Assembly (NCBI RefSeq): GCF_030813715.1
Contig: NZ_JAUSUZ010000001.1
Location: forward strand, 2,666,001 to 2,730,000
Source of the DNA: Catenuloplanes indicus
Lineage (GTDB): Bacteria; Actinomycetota; Actinomycetes; Mycobacteriales; Micromonosporaceae
Direction: 5' to 3'
Length of the DNA: 64,000 nucleotides
Below, piece by piece: positions 47,478-56,634 of the stretch. The notes beneath the pieces are model-generated. The model saw only the letters and a program-made list of their open reading frames with translations. It had not been told where the DNA came from and searched no databases. Position numbers and translations under genes: made by a program. Position 1 is the stretch's first letter; each line of letters starts with the position of its first letter.

Positions 47478-48991
47478 CGGGCCGGCCGGAGCGTCTCGGC
47501 GGCGGCGATCGCGGCGAGCACGGCCGCGGCCTTGTTGCGCGTCTCCTGCTCCTCCGCGGCCGGGTCCGAGTCGGCCACGATGCCCGCGCCCGCGCCCACG
47601 TACGCATGCCCGTCGCGGAGCAGCGCGGTCCGGATCGCGATCGCCATGTCCATGTCGCCGCCGAAGCCGAAGTAGCCCACCGTGCCGCCGTACAGGCCGC
47701 GCCGGGTCGGCTCCAGACCCTCGATGATCTCCATGGCCCGGACCTTCGGCGCGCCGGAGAGCGTACCGGCCGGGAACGTGGCGGCCAGCGCGTCGAACGC
47801 GGTCCGGTCCTCGCTCAGCTCGCCGGTCACCGTGCTGACGATGTGCATCACGTGGCTGTACCGCTCGATGGTGGCGAACTCCGGCACCTGCACCGTGCCC
47901 GGCCGGCACACCCGGCCCAGGTCGTTGCGTCCCAGGTCGACCAGCATGACGTGCTCGGCCCGTTCCTTCGGGTCGGCCAGCAGCTCCGCGGCCAGCGCCG
48001 CGTCCTCGGCCGGGGTGGCGCCGCGCGGACGCGTGCCCGCGATCGGGTGCAGCATCGCCCGGCGCCCGTCGACCTTCAGGTGCGCCTCCGGCGACGAACC
48101 CACGATGTCGAAGCCGTCGAACCGCAGCAGGTACATGTACGGGCTCGGGTTCGTGGTCCGCAACACCCGGTAGACGTCCAGCGGGTCCGCGGAGGTCGGG
48201 CGCTCGAACCGCTGCGCGACCACGATCTGGAAGCACTCGCCGTCCCGGATCGCCTCCTTCGCGATCTCCACGGCCTTCGGGTAACCGCCGTCCGGCGTAC
48301 GGCTGTGCGGTTGTGGCCTTTCCGCCCGCTCCACGGTCGACACCGTCGGCGGCGTCGGGCGGGACAGCGCGGTCGTCATCGAGTCGAGCCGGCCGATCGC
48401 GTGGTGGTACGCGGCGGTGACCTCGGCGTCGTCCGCGTCCGCGGCCACGATCGCGTTCGCCACCAGCGTCGCCGAACCCTCGTAGTGGTCCAGCACCACC
48501 AGGTCGGTCGCCAGCATCATGCCGATCTCCGGCAGCCGCAGGTCGTTCTCCGCGATCTCGGGCAGCCGCTCGATCCGGCGGATCACGTCGTACGCGAGGT
48601 AGCCGACCATGCCGCCGGTGAGCGGGGGGCCGTCGTCGTTGCCACCGCGCAGCGCCTCGACCGTGGCGCGCAGCACCTCGATCGGCTCGCCGGTCACCGG
48701 CACCCCGGCCGGCGGCGTGCCGAGCCATTCCGCGCGGCCGTCCCGCTCGGTCAGCGTGGCGGCGCTGCGCACGCCGATGAACGAGTAGCGCGACCAGGCC
48801 GTACCCGCCGAGGCCGCGCCCTGCTCCGCGGACTCCAGCAGGAACGTGCCGGGGCCACCGGCCAGCTTCCGGTAGACGCCGACCGGCGTCTCCGCGTCCG
48901 CGAGCAGTTTCCTGGTCACGGGTACGACGCGGTGCTCGCGGACGCGCGCGCGGAACGTGGCCTCGTCGGGCTGGACGGCACCGGTGGTCAT
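47474..48991 (-). CDS. trpE: anthranilate synthase component I
   Basis: Chorismate to anthranilate, using ammonia from the glutaminase subunit TrpG (not in the window). 505 aa. The N-terminal LLESAE is the tryptophan feedback site; the catalytic part has [38 protein letters not shown] and [17 protein letters not shown] 48991 overlaps the hisI stop (ATGA). hisI-trpE-membrane protein is a conserved actinobacterial order. Confidence 0.97.
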   Translation of the reverse strand: MTTGAVQPDEATFRARVREHRVVPVTRKLLADAETPVGVYRKLAGGPGTFLLESAEQGAASAGTAWSRYSFIGVRSAATLTERDGRAEWLGTPPAGVPVTGEPIEVLRATVEALRGGNDDGPPLTGGMVGYLAYDVIRRIERLPEIAENDLRLPEIGMMLATDLVVLDHYEGSATLVANAIVAADADDAEVTAAYHHAIGRLDSMTTALSRPTPPTVSTVERAERPQPHSRTPDGGYPKAVEIAKEAIRDGECFQIVVAQRFERPTSADPLDVYRVLRTTNPSPYMYLLRFDGFDIVGSSPEAHLKVDGRRAMLHPIAGTRPRGATPAEDAALAAELLADPKERAEHVMLVDLGRNDLGRVCRPGTVQVPEFATIERYSHVMHIVSTVTGELSEDRTAFDALAATFPAGTLSGAPKVRAMEIIEGLEPTRRGLYGGTVGYFGFGGDMDMAIAIRTALLRDGHAYVGAGAGIVADSDPAAEEQETRNKAAAVLAAIAAAETLRPAR

Positions 48992-49368
48992 GCGTGGGCC
49001 CCCTCGTGCACGGGCAGGTCGTCGCTGAAGCAGCTGTGGGTGCCGGTGTGGCAGGCCGGGCCGACCTGCTCGACCGTGAGCAGCAGCGCGTCGCCGTCGC
49101 AGTCCAGCGCGGCCGCCCGCACGTACTGCCGGTGGCCGGACGTCTCGCCCTTCACCCAGTACTCGTTCCGGCTGCGCGACCAGTAGGTGGCGTGCCCGGT
49201 GGCCAGCGTCCGCCGCAGCGCCTCGTCGTCCATCCAGGCCAGCATCAGCACCTCGCCGGTGCCGTGCTCGCGCACCACGGCGGCGATCAGCCCGTCATCG
49301 GTACGGCGCAGCCGCGCGGCGATGGTCGGGTCCAGCATGGGGGGTGCGGAATCAGTGGTGTCGGGCAC
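48988..49368 (-). CDS. hisI: phosphoribosyl-AMP cyclohydrolase
   Basis: Third step of histidine synthesis. 126 aa. [37 protein letters not shown], and metal ligands D-C-D-G-D and the HTGTHSCF cysteine-histidine cluster. GTG 49368 ([10 protein letters not shown]) is preferred; a frame reaching 49449 has no support and ATG 49338 is also possible. Head of the hisI-trpE unit, divergent from the large disordered protein. Confidence 0.95.
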   Translation of the reverse strand: MPDTTDSAPPMLDPTIAARLRRTDDGLIAAVVREHGTGEVLMLAWMDDEALRRTLATGHATYWSRSRNEYWVKGETSGHRQYVRAAALDCDGDALLLTVEQVGPACHTGTHSCFSDDLPVHEGAHA

Positions 49369-49596
49369 AGCTCTCGATTCTCTCGCATCGCCCCGCGGGC
49401 GCGATGACCCGCCCTGCGGTCGCGACATCGGCTCATGTCGGCGCTTCATCGGAGCGTGATCGCCCGGGCGGGGTGAATCGCCCGGCCGCGCATTAAGTCA
49501 GACATTTTACCGGGCGAAAGCACTCCTGGGGTGCTGTGCCGGTGACGCGTGACGGGTACCGTTCGGCTCACCTCACGAGCGGACGGAGATAACGCC

Positions 49597-52500
49597 ATGC
49601 CCCCGACGCCCCCTTCCGCGGCCGGCGACGACGGTCCTCCCGGCTGGCAGGCGCACGGGCGGCCGGTCCCGCATCCCCGGCAGGCGGCGGACAGCGCGGC
49701 GTTCTTCTCGGACACCGGCGAACAGCCTGAGGTCACCCAGCCGTCCGACGCGCCGCTCCCGCCGTACATGGCGCAGCTGATCGACCACCCGGGTGCCGGG
49801 CAGCAGACCGGCGCCGCCAACCCGTGGGCGCCACCCGCCGCCGGCCCGCCACCGGCCGGGCGCGGGGACGGGTTCTACGACTACGACGACGAGTACGGGA
49901 CGGAGCGCCTCGGCGACCCCCGCGAGCAGCGCGCCGCCCTGGCCGGCTGGTCCGGCCTCGATCCGGCCGACGTGCACCCGAACGTCTCCGGGGCGACGCC
50001 GGTGCACCGGCCGGACCCGGAGGACGACCAGCCCAGCCTCGACTTCGGCACCGGCCAGGCGGAGGCGACGCAGGCAATCGATCCGGGCGACGTGCCGCGC
50101 GGGACCGGGGTGCCGGGTGGTCCGCCGCCGGTTCCAGAGGTGGCGGGAGACCGGGCGGCATCGCCGATGGCCGAGTTCTCGCCGCTGAGCGCGTGGGAGC
50201 AGTCGGTGGACGAGACGCCGCCGGGCGGTGGGCGGCACGTCGGTGGCCTTCAGCCGATCACGCCGGGCGTCCGCCCGGCCGTCCGGCCGTTCGCGCCGAG
50301 GCCGGCGGGCCCGGTGCCGGCGGAGGGCGGGCCCGCGGTGCCGGCCGGTGAGACCGGAGGACCGCAGGTCCCGGCGCAGGGCGGTCCGCGTCAGGGCTTC
50401 GCGCCCGGCGCCGTGGGTGCACCGGCCGAGCCGGAAGCCGAGCAGGGCGGCACGTTCGCTCCGCTGGCGCCGGCGGGCGACGGCGCTCCACAGCCGCCGC
50501 GGACCGGGCAGAACCCGTGGAGCGGGCGGCCGTTCGTGCCCGAGGTGCCGCCGATCCCGGAGACCGCGCGCAGCCCGTGGGTGCCCTTCGGCGGCTCGGC
50601 ACCGGTGACAGAACCGGCGCCGGAACCCACGCCCGGTGGTCCGGGGAGTGCCACGGGCCCTGCCGATCCGGCCGCGGCCGCCGAGGTCATCAGCTGGCCG
50701 TTCGCACCGCGAACCGCACCGGACGACGATCCAGGCGCTGTGACAGCACATCGGCTCGACACAGTCCGTCCGGATGTACCAGGACAGATCGCCGGTGCTG
50801 GAACGGCCGGCCGTGCTGACACAGCAGGTCGTGACATCGCGGATGACGACGCGAAGGTCGCTCAGGACCTGAGCGGCGGTCACGTCGCCGGCGGTGCGCG
50901 AGCCACCGGCCTGCCGCATGCCGGCGCCGCCGCCGAGGGTGGCGCGACCCCTGACGTGACGGAGACCGAGCCGTCGCCGGCTCGCACGCGACAGCGTTCG
51001 TGGCAGCCCATTCCGCCGCAGGTCACGCCCGTCGGCACGACCGCATCCGCCGAAGCCACGGGAGCGGTGGACTCCCGGGGCCACGCGATGCCCTCCGCGG
51101 GGCCATCGACGAGCGAGCCGCCCACCGCGCCGCTCCGGACGACCGCGCCGCCCCGGTCCACCGGGCCACTGACCGGGCCACTCCGGCCGACCGCGCCGCC
51201 CCCGGCCGATCCGGAGCGGGCCGATCCGGGGGAGGCAGACGCGTCGCGCGCCGCAGAGGCTTCCGCCGATACGGCGGCCGACGAAAGGGTCGATCCGCCT
51301 TACTCCGCGGTGGAGGCTCCCACCACGGATGCGGGTGTGCACCCGGCGCCGGTATGGGTCGCGACGACTCGGTTGCGGCCGATGAGTCTTCCGGCCGGCC
51401 GGGACGACGACCCGGTGGCCGCACCGGATCCGCGCAACGCCGCGACCGGCTGGAACGCGCGCACCGACGAGCAGCCGATCGTCGACGGCCCGTCCAGCGG
51501 CCGGATCGGGACCACGGCCGGCCCGGCACCGGGCGCCATCGATCAGGGCTCGTCCGCGCCGGAGTCCGACGACGACCCGATCACCCACGAGGACTCGGAC
51601 CGGCCGCGGCACGCCGGCGACGGCCCGGCGGCCACGGACGAGCAGGACGAGACCCCGGCCGGGGTGATCGAGGCCGTCATGGCAGCGCTGCGGGAGCGCA
51701 CCGGCGAGCAGGTACCGGTGTCCGACGCCGCCCGAGGCTTGACCGGAACGTCGCTGTCCGCCGAGGTCACGGCCGACGCGCTGCGGGCGGCGGCCGGCAC
51801 GCCACCGGCGGCCGAACAGCTGTCGACAGCCCCGGCCGGCGCCACGGCGCTCGAAGACCTGCCGGTGGCCCGCACCGGTGCACACGAAGACCGGCCGATC
51901 ACCGCCGTCTCGCTGGAACCGGACACCGCCACGCTGCCGAACGACGCCAGCACCGGTGATCCGAAAGGCGCGGAACCGGCGGCCGATTCCGGCGACGCCC
52001 GGGTGGGTCCCGCCGCCACCGGCGCCATCGAAGCCGTCTCCGCGGACGTGCCCGGTACCGGAGTGCCGGCGGCTCCATCCGGCGGCGGCAGGGGCGAGCC
52101 CGCGGCGCCGAGCGACAACGACCAGGAGAATCTGGTCCCTTCCGTCCCAGCCTCCCCCGTCGGCGAGGACGGCATGGCGCGGGAAGGCGGCACGACACTC
52201 GCCGACGCCGACGCCGGGGAGCTCACCGGCCAAGCGCCGGAACAGGGACCGGGGCAGCCGAGAGATACATCCGACGCGCCGGTGCCGGACGCGCCCGACC
52301 CGAGCGCGCCCGATCTCGGCGACGGTCCGCAGCCCGATGTTCGCGCTGCGGACCGCACGGACCCGGCTCCCGGGCAGCCGACACCGGGCGTTCCTGCGGT
52401 GAAGAGCGAACCGGGTCTCTCCTTCGAGCGGAGTGCCGAGATCGGTGCGGCGGTCGCCGCCCTGCGATCGGGTGCCCGGAAGGCGGGCAGCATCGTCTAC

Positions 52501-53496
52501 ACCCCGGCGGTGGGCGGGCGTCGCCGCGCTCCCGTTCCGCAGCACATGGCCGAGGACCAGCTCACACCGGCCACTGAGGCCGGCACACCCGCCGCCCACC
52601 AGCCGTCCGACGTAGAAGAGTCCGCCGCTCCGCCGGCGGACGACCCCACGGTGACCCACCTCCACGCGGCAACCGCCGCGCCAGTCGCAGCGGCAGCCGA
52701 CACCGCAGAACCCGCTGTCCCCGCCGACGACGACGCGGAATCGACCGGTCGCGCGGAGATCGCGGCACCCGCCGCCCAGGCCGCAACCGGCACGGCAGAG
52801 GCCGACGCCGATGCTGATGCTGATGCTGGAACCGGCACCGCGGAGCCTGATCCCGGTCCCACGACCGCCTCCGCGGCCCCCACAGTCCTTGAGCCGGGCG
52901 ATGCCGTCGACACCGGCATCGCGACGGAGGCGGAGGCGCAGCCATCCGCTGATCAGGCGCCGGACGACCCCGCCGAGGCGGGCGCCGCACGTAAGAGCTG
53001 GGCGCGAACGCCCGCCGAGGAAACCGAGTGGATCACACCCTCTGCCGCGGCGGCGCCGCCGGGCACCACCGGATCCGGCGAGCCCGAGGACCGGGCGGAC
53101 CGGACGAACGCACCCGAGCGTGATGACGAGGATGACGACGTGACTGTGCTGAGCACGAATCTGCAGCCCGACCCCGACCACGACCACGACGACGCGCCGC
53201 AGTTGCGGCCCGGTGACGTGGTGGAGACGCCGATCGCGGTGTGGACGGATGAGGCCGCCGCGCCGTTCCGGCAGCAGTGGCACGAGATCAAGGCACAGTT
53301 CGTGGACGACCCGGTGGGTGCGCTGGCGCAGGCGCAGACCGTGTGCGCGAACGCCGTGCACGACCTGGCGGACGCGCTGCTGGCGGAGCAGGCGGGCCTG
53401 GACCCGCACAAGACGAACGCCACGCCGGACACCGAGAGCATGCGGATCGCGATGCGCCGCTACCGCGAGTTCCTGGACCGAGTTCTCGCGCTCTGA
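49597..53496 (+). CDS. 1,299-aa disordered Pro/Ala/Thr/Asp-rich protein with a C-terminal helical module
   Basis: No enzyme domain recognised. Residues 1 to about 930 are low-complexity and almost certainly disordered, with acidic patches (FYDYDDEYG). A short more ordered stretch (FERSAEIGAAVAALRSGARKAGSIVYTP) lies near 950-980, then a second disordered block. The last ~95 residues form two or three helices: WHEIKAQFVDDPVGALAQAQ, HDLADALLAEQ, RIAMRRYREFLDRVL. This resembles a C-terminal module I recall at the end of many uncharacterised actinobacterial proteins. No signal peptide or membrane helix, so cytoplasmic. ATG 49597 has GGAG 9 nt upstream; GTG 49549 is less likely. Terminator at 53510. 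Function unknown. Confidence 0.8.
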   Translation: MPPTPPSAAGDDGPPGWQAHGRPVPHPRQAADSAAFFSDTGEQPEVTQPSDAPLPPYMAQLIDHPGAGQQTGAANPWAPPAAGPPPAGRGDGFYDYDDEYGTERLGDPREQRAALAGWSGLDPADVHPNVSGATPVHRPDPEDDQPSLDFGTGQAEATQAIDPGDVPRGTGVPGGPPPVPEVAGDRAASPMAEFSPLSAWEQSVDETPPGGGRHVGGLQPITPGVRPAVRPFAPRPAGPVPAEGGPAVPAGETGGPQVPAQGGPRQGFAPGAVGAPAEPEAEQGGTFAPLAPAGDGAPQPPRTGQNPWSGRPFVPEVPPIPETARSPWVPFGGSAPVTEPAPEPTPGGPGSATGPADPAAAAEVISWPFAPRTAPDDDPGAVTAHRLDTVRPDVPGQIAGAGTAGRADTAGRDIADDDAKVAQDLSGGHVAGGARATGLPHAGAAAEGGATPDVTETEPSPARTRQRSWQPIPPQVTPVGTTASAEATGAVDSRGHAMPSAGPSTSEPPTAPLRTTAPPRSTGPLTGPLRPTAPPPADPERADPGEADASRAAEASADTAADERVDPPYSAVEAPTTDAGVHPAPVWVATTRLRPMSLPAGRDDDPVAAPDPRNAATGWNARTDEQPIVDGPSSGRIGTTAGPAPGAIDQGSSAPESDDDPITHEDSDRPRHAGDGPAATDEQDETPAGVIEAVMAALRERTGEQVPVSDAARGLTGTSLSAEVTADALRAAAGTPPAAEQLSTAPAGATALEDLPVARTGAHEDRPITAVSLEPDTATLPNDASTGDPKGAEPAADSGDARVGPAATGAIEAVSADVPGTGVPAAPSGGGRGEPAAPSDNDQENLVPSVPASPVGEDGMAREGGTTLADADAGELTGQAPEQGPGQPRDTSDAPVPDAPDPSAPDLGDGPQPDVRAADRTDPAPGQPTPGVPAVKSEPGLSFERSAEIGAAVAALRSGARKAGSIVYTPAVGGRRRAPVPQHMAEDQLTPATEAGTPAAHQPSDVEESAAPPADDPTVTHLHAATAAPVAAAADTAEPAVPADDDAESTGRAEIAAPAAQAATGTAEADADADADAGTGTAEPDPGPTTASAAPTVLEPGDAVDTGIATEAEAQPSADQAPDDPAEAGAARKSWARTPAEETEWITPSAAAAPPGTTGSGEPEDRADRTNAPERDDEDDDVTVLSTNLQPDPDHDHDDAPQLRPGDVVETPIAVWTDEAAAPFRQQWHEIKAQFVDDPVGALAQAQTVCANAVHDLADALLAEQAGLDPHKTNATPDTESMRIAMRRYREFLDRVLAL

Positions 53497-53509
53497 CCGG
53501 CTTACGACA

Positions 53510-53543
53510 GGCGCTCTCCCCCACGGGAGGGCGCCTTTCGTTT
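53510..53543 (+). terminator. intrinsic terminator of the large disordered protein
   Basis: GGCGCTCTCCC / GGGAGGGCGCC (one G-T pair), CCAC loop, then TTTCGTTT. 14 nt after the stop codon. Confidence 0.9.
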
Positions 53544-53546
53544 ATC

Positions 53547-53561
53547 GTTGATTTCATCAAC
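53547..53561. promoter_or_regulatory. operator-like palindrome before the ABC exporter
   Basis: GTTGATTTCATCAAC, perfect 6-bp arms about a 3-nt centre, 27 bp upstream of the ATG of the ATPase gene and next to an AT-rich promoter-like stretch. The TetR gene that ends this cluster is the likely binder. Confidence 0.55.
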
Positions 53562-53588
53562 CGGTGAATTCTAGAGGGGGTACGCCCC

Positions 53589-54305
53589 ATGGACCACGCG
53601 ATCGAGATCAACGGCCTCGTCGTCGAGCGCGGACGACGACGAGTGCTGCACGAGCTGAGCTGCACGGTTCCGCGCGGCCTGGTGACCGGCCTGCTGGGGC
53701 CGTCCGGCAGTGGCAAGACCACGCTGCTGCGCGCCGTCGTCGGCGTTCAGGTGGTCACCGGCGGCACGGTCTCCGTGCTCGGGGCACCGGCCGGCAGCGC
53801 GCCGCTGCGGCGCCGGATCGGGTACATGACGCAGGCGCCGAGCGTCTACGCCGACCTGACCGTCCGGGAGAACGCGCGCTACTTCGCCGCGCTGCACGGG
53901 CTGCCCGCGACCGCGGCCGACGACGCGGTCGGCGCGGTCGGTCTCACGGACGCGCGTGGGCAACTGGTCGGCACGCTCTCCGGCGGTCAGCGCAACCGGG
54001 CGTCGCTGGCCTGCGCGATCGTCGGCCGGCCGGACCTGCTGGTGCTGGACGAGCCGACCGTGGGCCTGGACCCGGTGCTGCGCACCGAACTCTGGGCGAC
54101 ATTTCATGACATGGCCAGCAGGGGCACGACGCTGCTGGTCTCCAGCCACGTGATGGACGAGGCCGGACGCTGCGACCGGCTGCTACTGATCCGCGAGGGC
54201 CGGCTGATCGCGGACGACACGCCGGACGGGATCCGCGCCGCCACCGCGCAGCACGACCTGGAGGCGGCGTTCCTGGAGCTGATCAGGGAAGGGGCACACG
54301 CATGA
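53589..54305 (+). CDS. ABC-2 exporter ATP-binding protein
   Basis: 238-aa ATPase of a DrrA-like drug/lipid exporter. Walker A GPSGSGKT at about 38-45, signature LSGGQRNRAS, Walker B LLVLDEPTVGLDP, H-loop LVSSHVMDEA. ATG 53589 with AGGGGG upstream. Its stop overlaps the permease ATG (ATGA). Cluster ATPase-permease-TetR. Confidence 0.94.
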   Translation: MDHAIEINGLVVERGRRRVLHELSCTVPRGLVTGLLGPSGSGKTTLLRAVVGVQVVTGGTVSVLGAPAGSAPLRRRIGYMTQAPSVYADLTVRENARYFAALHGLPATAADDAVGAVGLTDARGQLVGTLSGGQRNRASLACAIVGRPDLLVLDEPTVGLDPVLRTELWATFHDMASRGTTLLVSSHVMDEAGRCDRLLLIREGRLIADDTPDGIRAATAQHDLEAAFLELIREGAHA

Positions 54306-55039
54306 ACCCGCGGATCACACTCGCCACGGCCGGGCGCATCCTGCGTCAGCTGCGGCACGACCGCCGTACCGTGGCATTGCTCGTGGTCGTGCCGACCGCG
54401 CTGCTGGCGCTGCTGCACTTCATGTACGAGGACCAACCGCGCGCGTTCGACCGGGTCGCGCTGACCATGTTGGGGATCTTCCCGTTCGTGGTGATGTTCC
54501 TGGTGACCAGCATCGCGATGCTGCGCGAGCGCACGTCCGGCACGCTGGAGCGCCTGTTGACCACGCCGCTCGGCCGGCTCGACCTGCTGTTCGGCTACGG
54601 TCTCGCGTTCGGCCTGGCCGCGGCCGTGCAGGCCGCGGTGGCCGCCGGCGCGGCGTACCTGTTGCTGGGTCTGGAGACGGCCGGGAGCGCCGCACTGGTC
54701 GCGCTGATCGCGGTGGCCGACGCGGTGCTGGGCGTGGCGCTCGGGCTGTTCTGCAGCGCGTTCGCCCGCACCGAGTTCCAGGCGGTGCAGTTCATGCCGG
54801 TGGTGGTGGCGCCGCAGCTGCTGCTCTGCGGGCTGTTCGTGGCCCGCGACGACATGGCCGGCTGGCTGGGCGCGGTCAGTGACGCGCTTCCGCTAACCTA
54901 CGCGGTCGAGGCGCTGCTGGAGGTGGGCGCACACCCGGACGCGACCGGCACGATGTGGCGCGACGTGACCGTGGTGCTGGCCGCGACGCTGCTGGCGCTG
55001 GTCCTGGCCGCGACGACGCTACGCCGCCGCACCGCGTGA
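54302..55039 (+). CDS. ABC-2 type exporter permease
   Basis: 245 aa, six helices (VALLVVVPTALLALLHFM; LGIFPFVVMFLVTSIAML; etc.), with the ABC-2 motif ERTSGTLERLLTTPLGRLDLLFGY after helix 2. The C-terminus ends within the first of three 20-bp repeats that supply the stop codon. Pairs with the preceding ATPase. Substrate unknown; TetR neighbour suggests a toxic compound. Confidence 0.93.
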   Translation: MNPRITLATAGRILRQLRHDRRTVALLVVVPTALLALLHFMYEDQPRAFDRVALTMLGIFPFVVMFLVTSIAMLRERTSGTLERLLTTPLGRLDLLFGYGLAFGLAAAVQAAVAAGAAYLLLGLETAGSAALVALIAVADAVLGVALGLFCSAFARTEFQAVQFMPVVVAPQLLLCGLFVARDDMAGWLGAVSDALPLTYAVEALLEVGAHPDATGTMWRDVTVVLAATLLALVLAATTLRRRTA

Positions 55040-55080
55040 GACGCCGCCGCACCGCGTGAGACACCGCCGCACCGCGTGAG
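55021..55080 (+). repeat. three perfect-register 20-bp direct repeats at a gene end
   Basis: ACGCCGCCGCACCGCGTGAG at 55021-55040 and 55041-55060, and a one-base variant (ACACCG...) at 55061-55080. The first holds the last codons and the TGA of the permease. A decayed fourth unit (GACCCGGACCGCGTG) follows. Confidence 0.9.
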
Positions 55081-55169
55081 CGACCCGGACCGCGTGCACG
55101 GCCCGGCACCGCATGAACCGGCCCCTGGCACGATGGGTGCGAACCACATCGGCGGAGGGGGCACAGCAC

Positions 55170-55778
55170 ATGGCGGGACGGACCGGGCGCAGGCCGGGCA
55201 ACCCGGACACCCGGGAGGCAATCCTCGGCGCGGCGCGGTCCGTCTTCGCCGACCGCGGCTACGACAAGGCCTCGATCCGCGCGATCGCGTCCGCGGCCGA
55301 GGTCGATCCGGCGCTGGTGCACCACTACTTCGGCACCAAGGACCAGCTGTTCCTGGCCGCCATGCAGTCGCCGATCGACCCGGGCCGGCTGCTGCCGGAG
55401 GTTCTCGCGGCCGGACCGGACGGCGCCGGCGAGCGCATGATCCGCATGATCGTCCGGGTGTGGGACGGCCCGGCCGGCAAGGCGGGTGTGGCGCTGATCC
55501 GGTCCGCGATGACGAACGACTGGACCGCGCGCCTGTTCCGGGAGTTCATCGCCACGCAGGTGCTGCGCCGCGCGATGACCGAGCTGGCGATCGACCCGGC
55601 GGAGGCGCCGATCCGGTCGGGCCTGATCGCCAGCCAGATCGGCGGCCTGATCATGATGCGGTACGTGATCAGGCTGGAGCCGATCGCCTCGGCCACACCG
55701 GAGACGCTGGTCGCCACGGTGGGGCCGACCCTGCAGCGCTATCTGACGGGTGACCTGCAGACGCTAAGCGGCGTGTGA
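55170..55778 (+). CDS. TetR-family transcriptional regulator
   Basis: 202-aa repressor: HTH IRAIASAAEVDPALVHHYFGTKDQLFLAAM, then an all-helical ligand domain of the TetR_C type (ATQVLRRAMTELAID). ATG 55170 has GGAGGGGG 8 nt upstream; the longer frame (55113) is not needed. 130 bp downstream of the permease in the same direction; 3' end overlaps the DUF2470 gene by 15 bp. Probably regulates the ABC exporter through the palindrome at 53547. Confidence 0.93.
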   Translation: MAGRTGRRPGNPDTREAILGAARSVFADRGYDKASIRAIASAAEVDPALVHHYFGTKDQLFLAAMQSPIDPGRLLPEVLAAGPDGAGERMIRMIVRVWDGPAGKAGVALIRSAMTNDWTARLFREFIATQVLRRAMTELAIDPAEAPIRSGLIASQIGGLIMMRYVIRLEPIASATPETLVATVGPTLQRYLTGDLQTLSGV

Positions 55779-56516
55779 GGAGTCGGCGGAGCAGCGCGGG
55801 CAGAGCACCGGGTGCAGCAGCCGGGAGAGGTCCGCGCGGTCCGCGACCGGGTGTGCGTAGGCGAGCCGGACGGTCTTGGCCGCACCGATGTCGACCAGCA
55901 TGCCGTACCGGTCCATCCGCACCACCCGGGGCTCGCGCGCGCCGTACGGCATGCCGGCCTTGTCCAGCTGCGCCTTCAGGAACGTGGTGATCTCCGGCTC
56001 GTGGTGGTCCGCGAGGTCGCTGAGCAGGTCCCACTCGATCGCGTGCAGCGGGTCCGGCTCGGCCTCGGCGTACTCGTCCGGGTCCACGTCGAGCGTGACG
56101 CCGCCGCGCTCCAGCCGCACCTCGGCCACGTCCAGCCGGTGCAGCACGAACTCGCCGTCCACATCGAGCAGGTCACCGGTCGGGTCGACCGCGGCGAACT
56201 CGATCGCGGCCTCGCGCGCCTCGTCACCCGAAAGAGCGACGGCCCAGCCGGCGATCCAGGCGCGGCCGAGCGACGGCGCACCCGCGACCGGCGGCACGTC
56301 CGTGACGTCCAGGACCATCGCGGTGTCGTCCGCGCCGTCCGTCGGGACCAGCGATTCCGCGAGCGTGCCGTCGCGGCGGCTGAGCATCAGCACCCGTCCG
56401 GCGCCGTCGGTGACGTGGCGGACCGGGTGCGGGCCGGGACGGCAGGCGATCGTCGCGCTGCCGGGGAGCCGACCGGCGGCCAGCGTACGGGCGACCTCGG
56501 CGGGGCTGGGGTGCAT
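55764..56516 (-). CDS. DUF2470 domain protein (HugZ-like heme/iron related)
   Basis: 250-aa protein with an N-terminal flavin-reductase-like split-barrel part (HVTDGAGRVLMLSRRDGT; RAWIAGWAVALSG) and a C-terminal DUF2470 region (HAIEWDLLSDLADHHEPEITTFLKAQ, ARVVRMDRYGMLVDI-type, RLAYAHPVADRADLSRLLHPVL). DUF2470 is known in HugZ heme oxygenases and iron-related proteins. No signal peptide. CPRC near the C-terminus may bind metal. Preceded by a long iron-box-like palindrome (56538-56568). Function is inferred, not shown. Confidence 0.82.
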   Translation of the reverse strand: MHPSPAEVARTLAAGRLPGSATIACRPGPHPVRHVTDGAGRVLMLSRRDGTLAESLVPTDGADDTAMVLDVTDVPPVAGAPSLGRAWIAGWAVALSGDEAREAAIEFAAVDPTGDLLDVDGEFVLHRLDVAEVRLERGGVTLDVDPDEYAEAEPDPLHAIEWDLLSDLADHHEPEITTFLKAQLDKAGMPYGAREPRVVRMDRYGMLVDIGAAKTVRLAYAHPVADRADLSRLLHPVLCPRCSADSSHAA

Positions 56517-56537
56517 GTTCTGGTCCCTCCGACTTAC

Positions 56538-56568
56538 GTTAGGCTTGCCTTAGTAAGGGAAGGCTAAC
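56538..56568. promoter_or_regulatory. 31-bp iron-box-like palindrome
   Basis: Outer arms GTTAGGCTT and AAGGCTAAC surround the inner palindrome CCTTAGTAAGG, all centred on 56553, with two mismatched pairs. GTTAGGCT/AGGCTAAC halves resemble DtxR/IdeR boxes (TTAGGTTAGGCTAACCTAA). It lies 22 bp upstream of the DUF2470 gene and 67 bp upstream of rpsD on the other strand. Confidence 0.65.
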
Positions 56569-56634
56569 TTACTCGGCTCGGGAAGCCAATCAAGCCCCCG
56601 GGTCCGCGGACAACCACCTCTGGAGCGCTACGAC

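Noticed and set aside
49573-53409. 1,278-codon minus-strand frame opposite the large disordered protein
   Set aside because: Both strands are open because of base composition. The plus strand has the ribosome site, the terminator and the ordered C-terminal module; the minus frame has none.
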